Source: Nioella sp. MMSF_3534
GTDB lineage: Bacteria > Pseudomonadota > Alphaproteobacteria > Rhodobacterales > Rhodobacteraceae
Direction of reading: 5' to 3'
Length of the DNA stretch: 64,000 bases
Assembly: GCF_030732985.1 (NCBI RefSeq)
Contig: NZ_JASHJX010000003.1
Location: 98,546 to 162,545, forward strand
The position numbers were made by a program, and so were the translations under genes. Position 1 is the first letter of the stretch, and each line of letters begins with the position of its first letter. The notes beneath the pieces were generated by a model. It was given only the letters and a program-made list of their open reading frames with translations. It did no database searches and was not told where the DNA came from. Below, in pieces: positions 62,697-64,000 of the stretch.

Positions 62697-63956
62697 ATGA
62701 CCGGATTACGCCAAAGCTGGGTCGACAGCGCCAATGACCCCGAGACCGATTTCCCTCTCAACAACCTGCCCTATGGCGTGTTTTCGCCCAAGGGCGGTGA
62801 TGCACGCTGCGGAGTTGCGATTGGCGAGATGATCCTTGACGTGGCGGGCCTGGAAGCGGCGGGAATCCTGACGGCGGGTGATCCGCCGGTCTTTTCGGAC
62901 CCTTCGTGGAATGCCTTCATGGGGCTGGGGCCGGAAGGATGGGCCGGGTTCCGGGGCGCACTTATGGCCCTGCTGGCGCAGGGATCGACCCTGCGCCAGC
63001 GGGTGGAGCCTTTCCTGCATCCGATGGACGAGGCGCGGATGCACATGCCCTTCGCGGTGTCGGAATACACCGATTTCTACGCGGGCAAACATCACGCGAT
63101 GAATGTGGGCACCATGTTCCGCGGACAGGAAAACGCGCTGCCGCCCAACTGGCTGCACATCCCCATCGGCTATAACGGGCGGGCCTCGTCCGTCGTGGTC
63201 TCGGGCACCGATATCCGCCGTCCCTGGGGGCAGTTGAAGGGCCTCGATATGGAGGCGCCGGTCTTCGCCCCCTGCAAGCGCTTCGATCTGGAACTGGAGA
63301 TGGGGGCGATCGTGGGCGTTCCCTCTGACGGGCCGGTCACGGTGCAGGAGGCCGATGACATGATCTTTGGCTATGTGCTGCTGAACGACTGGTCGGCGCG
63401 CGATATCCAGGCCTGGGAATACCAGCCGCTCGGGCCGTTTCAGGCCAAGGCGACGGCCACCTCCATTTCCCCGTGGATCGTCACCAAGGCCGCGCTGGAG
63501 CCGTTCCGGGCCTCGACCCCCGAGCGCGAAAAAGAGCTGCTGCCGCATCTGCGGGAACCGGGGCCGATGCTCTATGATATCGACCTGATGGTAACCTTGG
63601 CCCCCGCGCAGCAGGCCCCGAGCGTGATCGCGGAAACCAATTACCGGCAGATGTACTATTCCGCCGCGCAGCAATTGGCCCACCACACGACCTCCGGCTG
63701 CCCGATGCGGGTTGGGGATCTGCTTGGATCGGGAACGATCTCGGGGCCGGAGAAGGCGGAACGCGGGTCGCTTCTGGAACTGAGCTGGGGCGGCAAGGAG
63801 CCACTGACGCTGGATAGCGGCGAAGAGCGGTGCTTTCTGGAGGATGGCGATACGCTGACCTTGCTGGGGGCGGCGAAGGGCGAGGGATATCGCATCGGCT
63901 TCGGGGCCTGCGCGGGCACCGTCCTGCCCGCGTTGACAGACCCCTACGACCGGTAG
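62697..63956 (+). CDS. fahA: fumarylacetoacetase
   Basis: A 419-residue FAH enzyme that hydrolyses fumarylacetoacetate to fumarate and acetoacetate. The N-terminal FAH domain covers residues 1-115; the catalytic domain has SEYTDFYAGKHHAMNVGTMFRG, RPWGQLKGLDMEAPVFAPCKRFDLELEMGAIVG with the metal-binding residues, and LLNDWSARDIQAWEYQPLGPFQAKATATSISPWIV. ATG 62697 follows GAGGA. It completes the homogentisate pathway in this operon; the window ends 44 bases later. Confidence 0.96.
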   Translation: MTGLRQSWVDSANDPETDFPLNNLPYGVFSPKGGDARCGVAIGEMILDVAGLEAAGILTAGDPPVFSDPSWNAFMGLGPEGWAGFRGALMALLAQGSTLRQRVEPFLHPMDEARMHMPFAVSEYTDFYAGKHHAMNVGTMFRGQENALPPNWLHIPIGYNGRASSVVVSGTDIRRPWGQLKGLDMEAPVFAPCKRFDLELEMGAIVGVPSDGPVTVQEADDMIFGYVLLNDWSARDIQAWEYQPLGPFQAKATATSISPWIVTKAALEPFRASTPEREKELLPHLREPGPMLYDIDLMVTLAPAQQAPSVIAETNYRQMYYSAAQQLAHHTTSGCPMRVGDLLGSGTISGPEKAERGSLLELSWGGKEPLTLDSGEERCFLEDGDTLTLLGAAKGEGYRIGFGACAGTVLPALTDPYDR

Positions 63957-64000
63957 CACAGCAGTTTCGCCCTGCCTTTGGCAGGTCGACCCGTGGCGGG

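Noticed and set aside
63971..63985. CCTGCC-TTT-GGCAGG hairpin after fahA
   Set aside because: A 6-bp stem with a three-base loop and no T tract; the window ends before its context can be judged.

Overview
The window is high-GC, gene-dense DNA of an alphaproteobacterium, most likely a member of the Rhodobacteraceae (Roseobacter/Paracoccus group). Supporting signs are an Hsp20-DUF1150 gene pair, a DUF465 protein next to purEK, UPF0260/YcgN, DUF2585, Hint-domain proteins, a CIRCE-controlled groESL operon, several Lrp/AsnC regulators, and intergenic elements that look typical of that family. It reads as chromosome: no phage, transposase, CRISPR array, rRNA or tRNA gene was seen. This placement is inference from gene content.

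Layout. 1-9 kb: a truncated HCCA isomerase-like gene and an alpha/beta hydrolase; a minus-strand run of threonine aldolase, YcgN and RibF; MaoC; a HAD phosphatase; a secreted protein; Mn-dependent pyrophosphatase; and a ferric-reductase-like flavoprotein. 8.6-14.5 kb: a PAS/GAF/GGDEF protein, an RTX-Hint protein, the groESL operon (promoter, CIRCE, terminator) and DUF2585. 14.6-22.7 kb: an orphan phnM, a DMT exporter, Nudix, lipase, purKE, DUF465, an RpoH-type promoter driving hsp20-DUF1150, an envelope protein and a second Hint protein. 22.9-30.2 kb: an ATP sulfurylase/APS kinase carrying an N-terminal MarR-like domain, an ankyrin protein, a solute-binding protein, a LysR regulator divergent from a putative metalloprotease, trxB and a lipoprotein. 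30.4-43.0 kb: Lrp plus a TPR-sulfotransferase, a glutamine amidotransferase/class V PLP enzyme pair with a divergent Lrp, a small basic protein, pgeF-midA-lgt, ubiK, YbjN, and proC-csaA-hydroxyacid dehydrogenase.

43.4-53.7 kb: tdk, a MarR regulator divergent from a cytochrome P450 with two identical 16-bp operator-like repeats between them, a GFA protein, a class II aldolase/sulfatase pair, a capsule-type protein, hemerythrin divergent from a His/Met-rich secreted protein, and ilvC divergent from two overlapping Lrp genes. 54.9-64 kb: a class V aminotransferase, then a MarR regulator divergent from an aromatic-degradation operon: MBL-fold protein, DinB, flavin monooxygenase, DUF2783, VOC protein, hmgA, maiA, fahA. 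The monooxygenase plus the 68-residue DUF2783 protein resemble the MhaAB 3-hydroxyphenylacetate 6-hydroxylase, which would make homogentisate for HmgA-MaiA-FahA to convert to fumarate and acetoacetate.

Signals beyond genes. Eight perfect 20-bp palindromes share a TTCGAA centre while their 7-bp arms co-vary; six of them form three close pairs and one lies inside hmgA. A second dispersed element (hairpin plus a GTATTTTTACCAAGA-like core) occurs in three intergenic gaps, with a degenerate core in a fourth. A GTACACC 7-mer recurs at exactly 11-bp spacing. Clear inverted-repeat operators precede the sat fusion, the P450/MarR pair, ilvC/lrp and the homogentisate operon.
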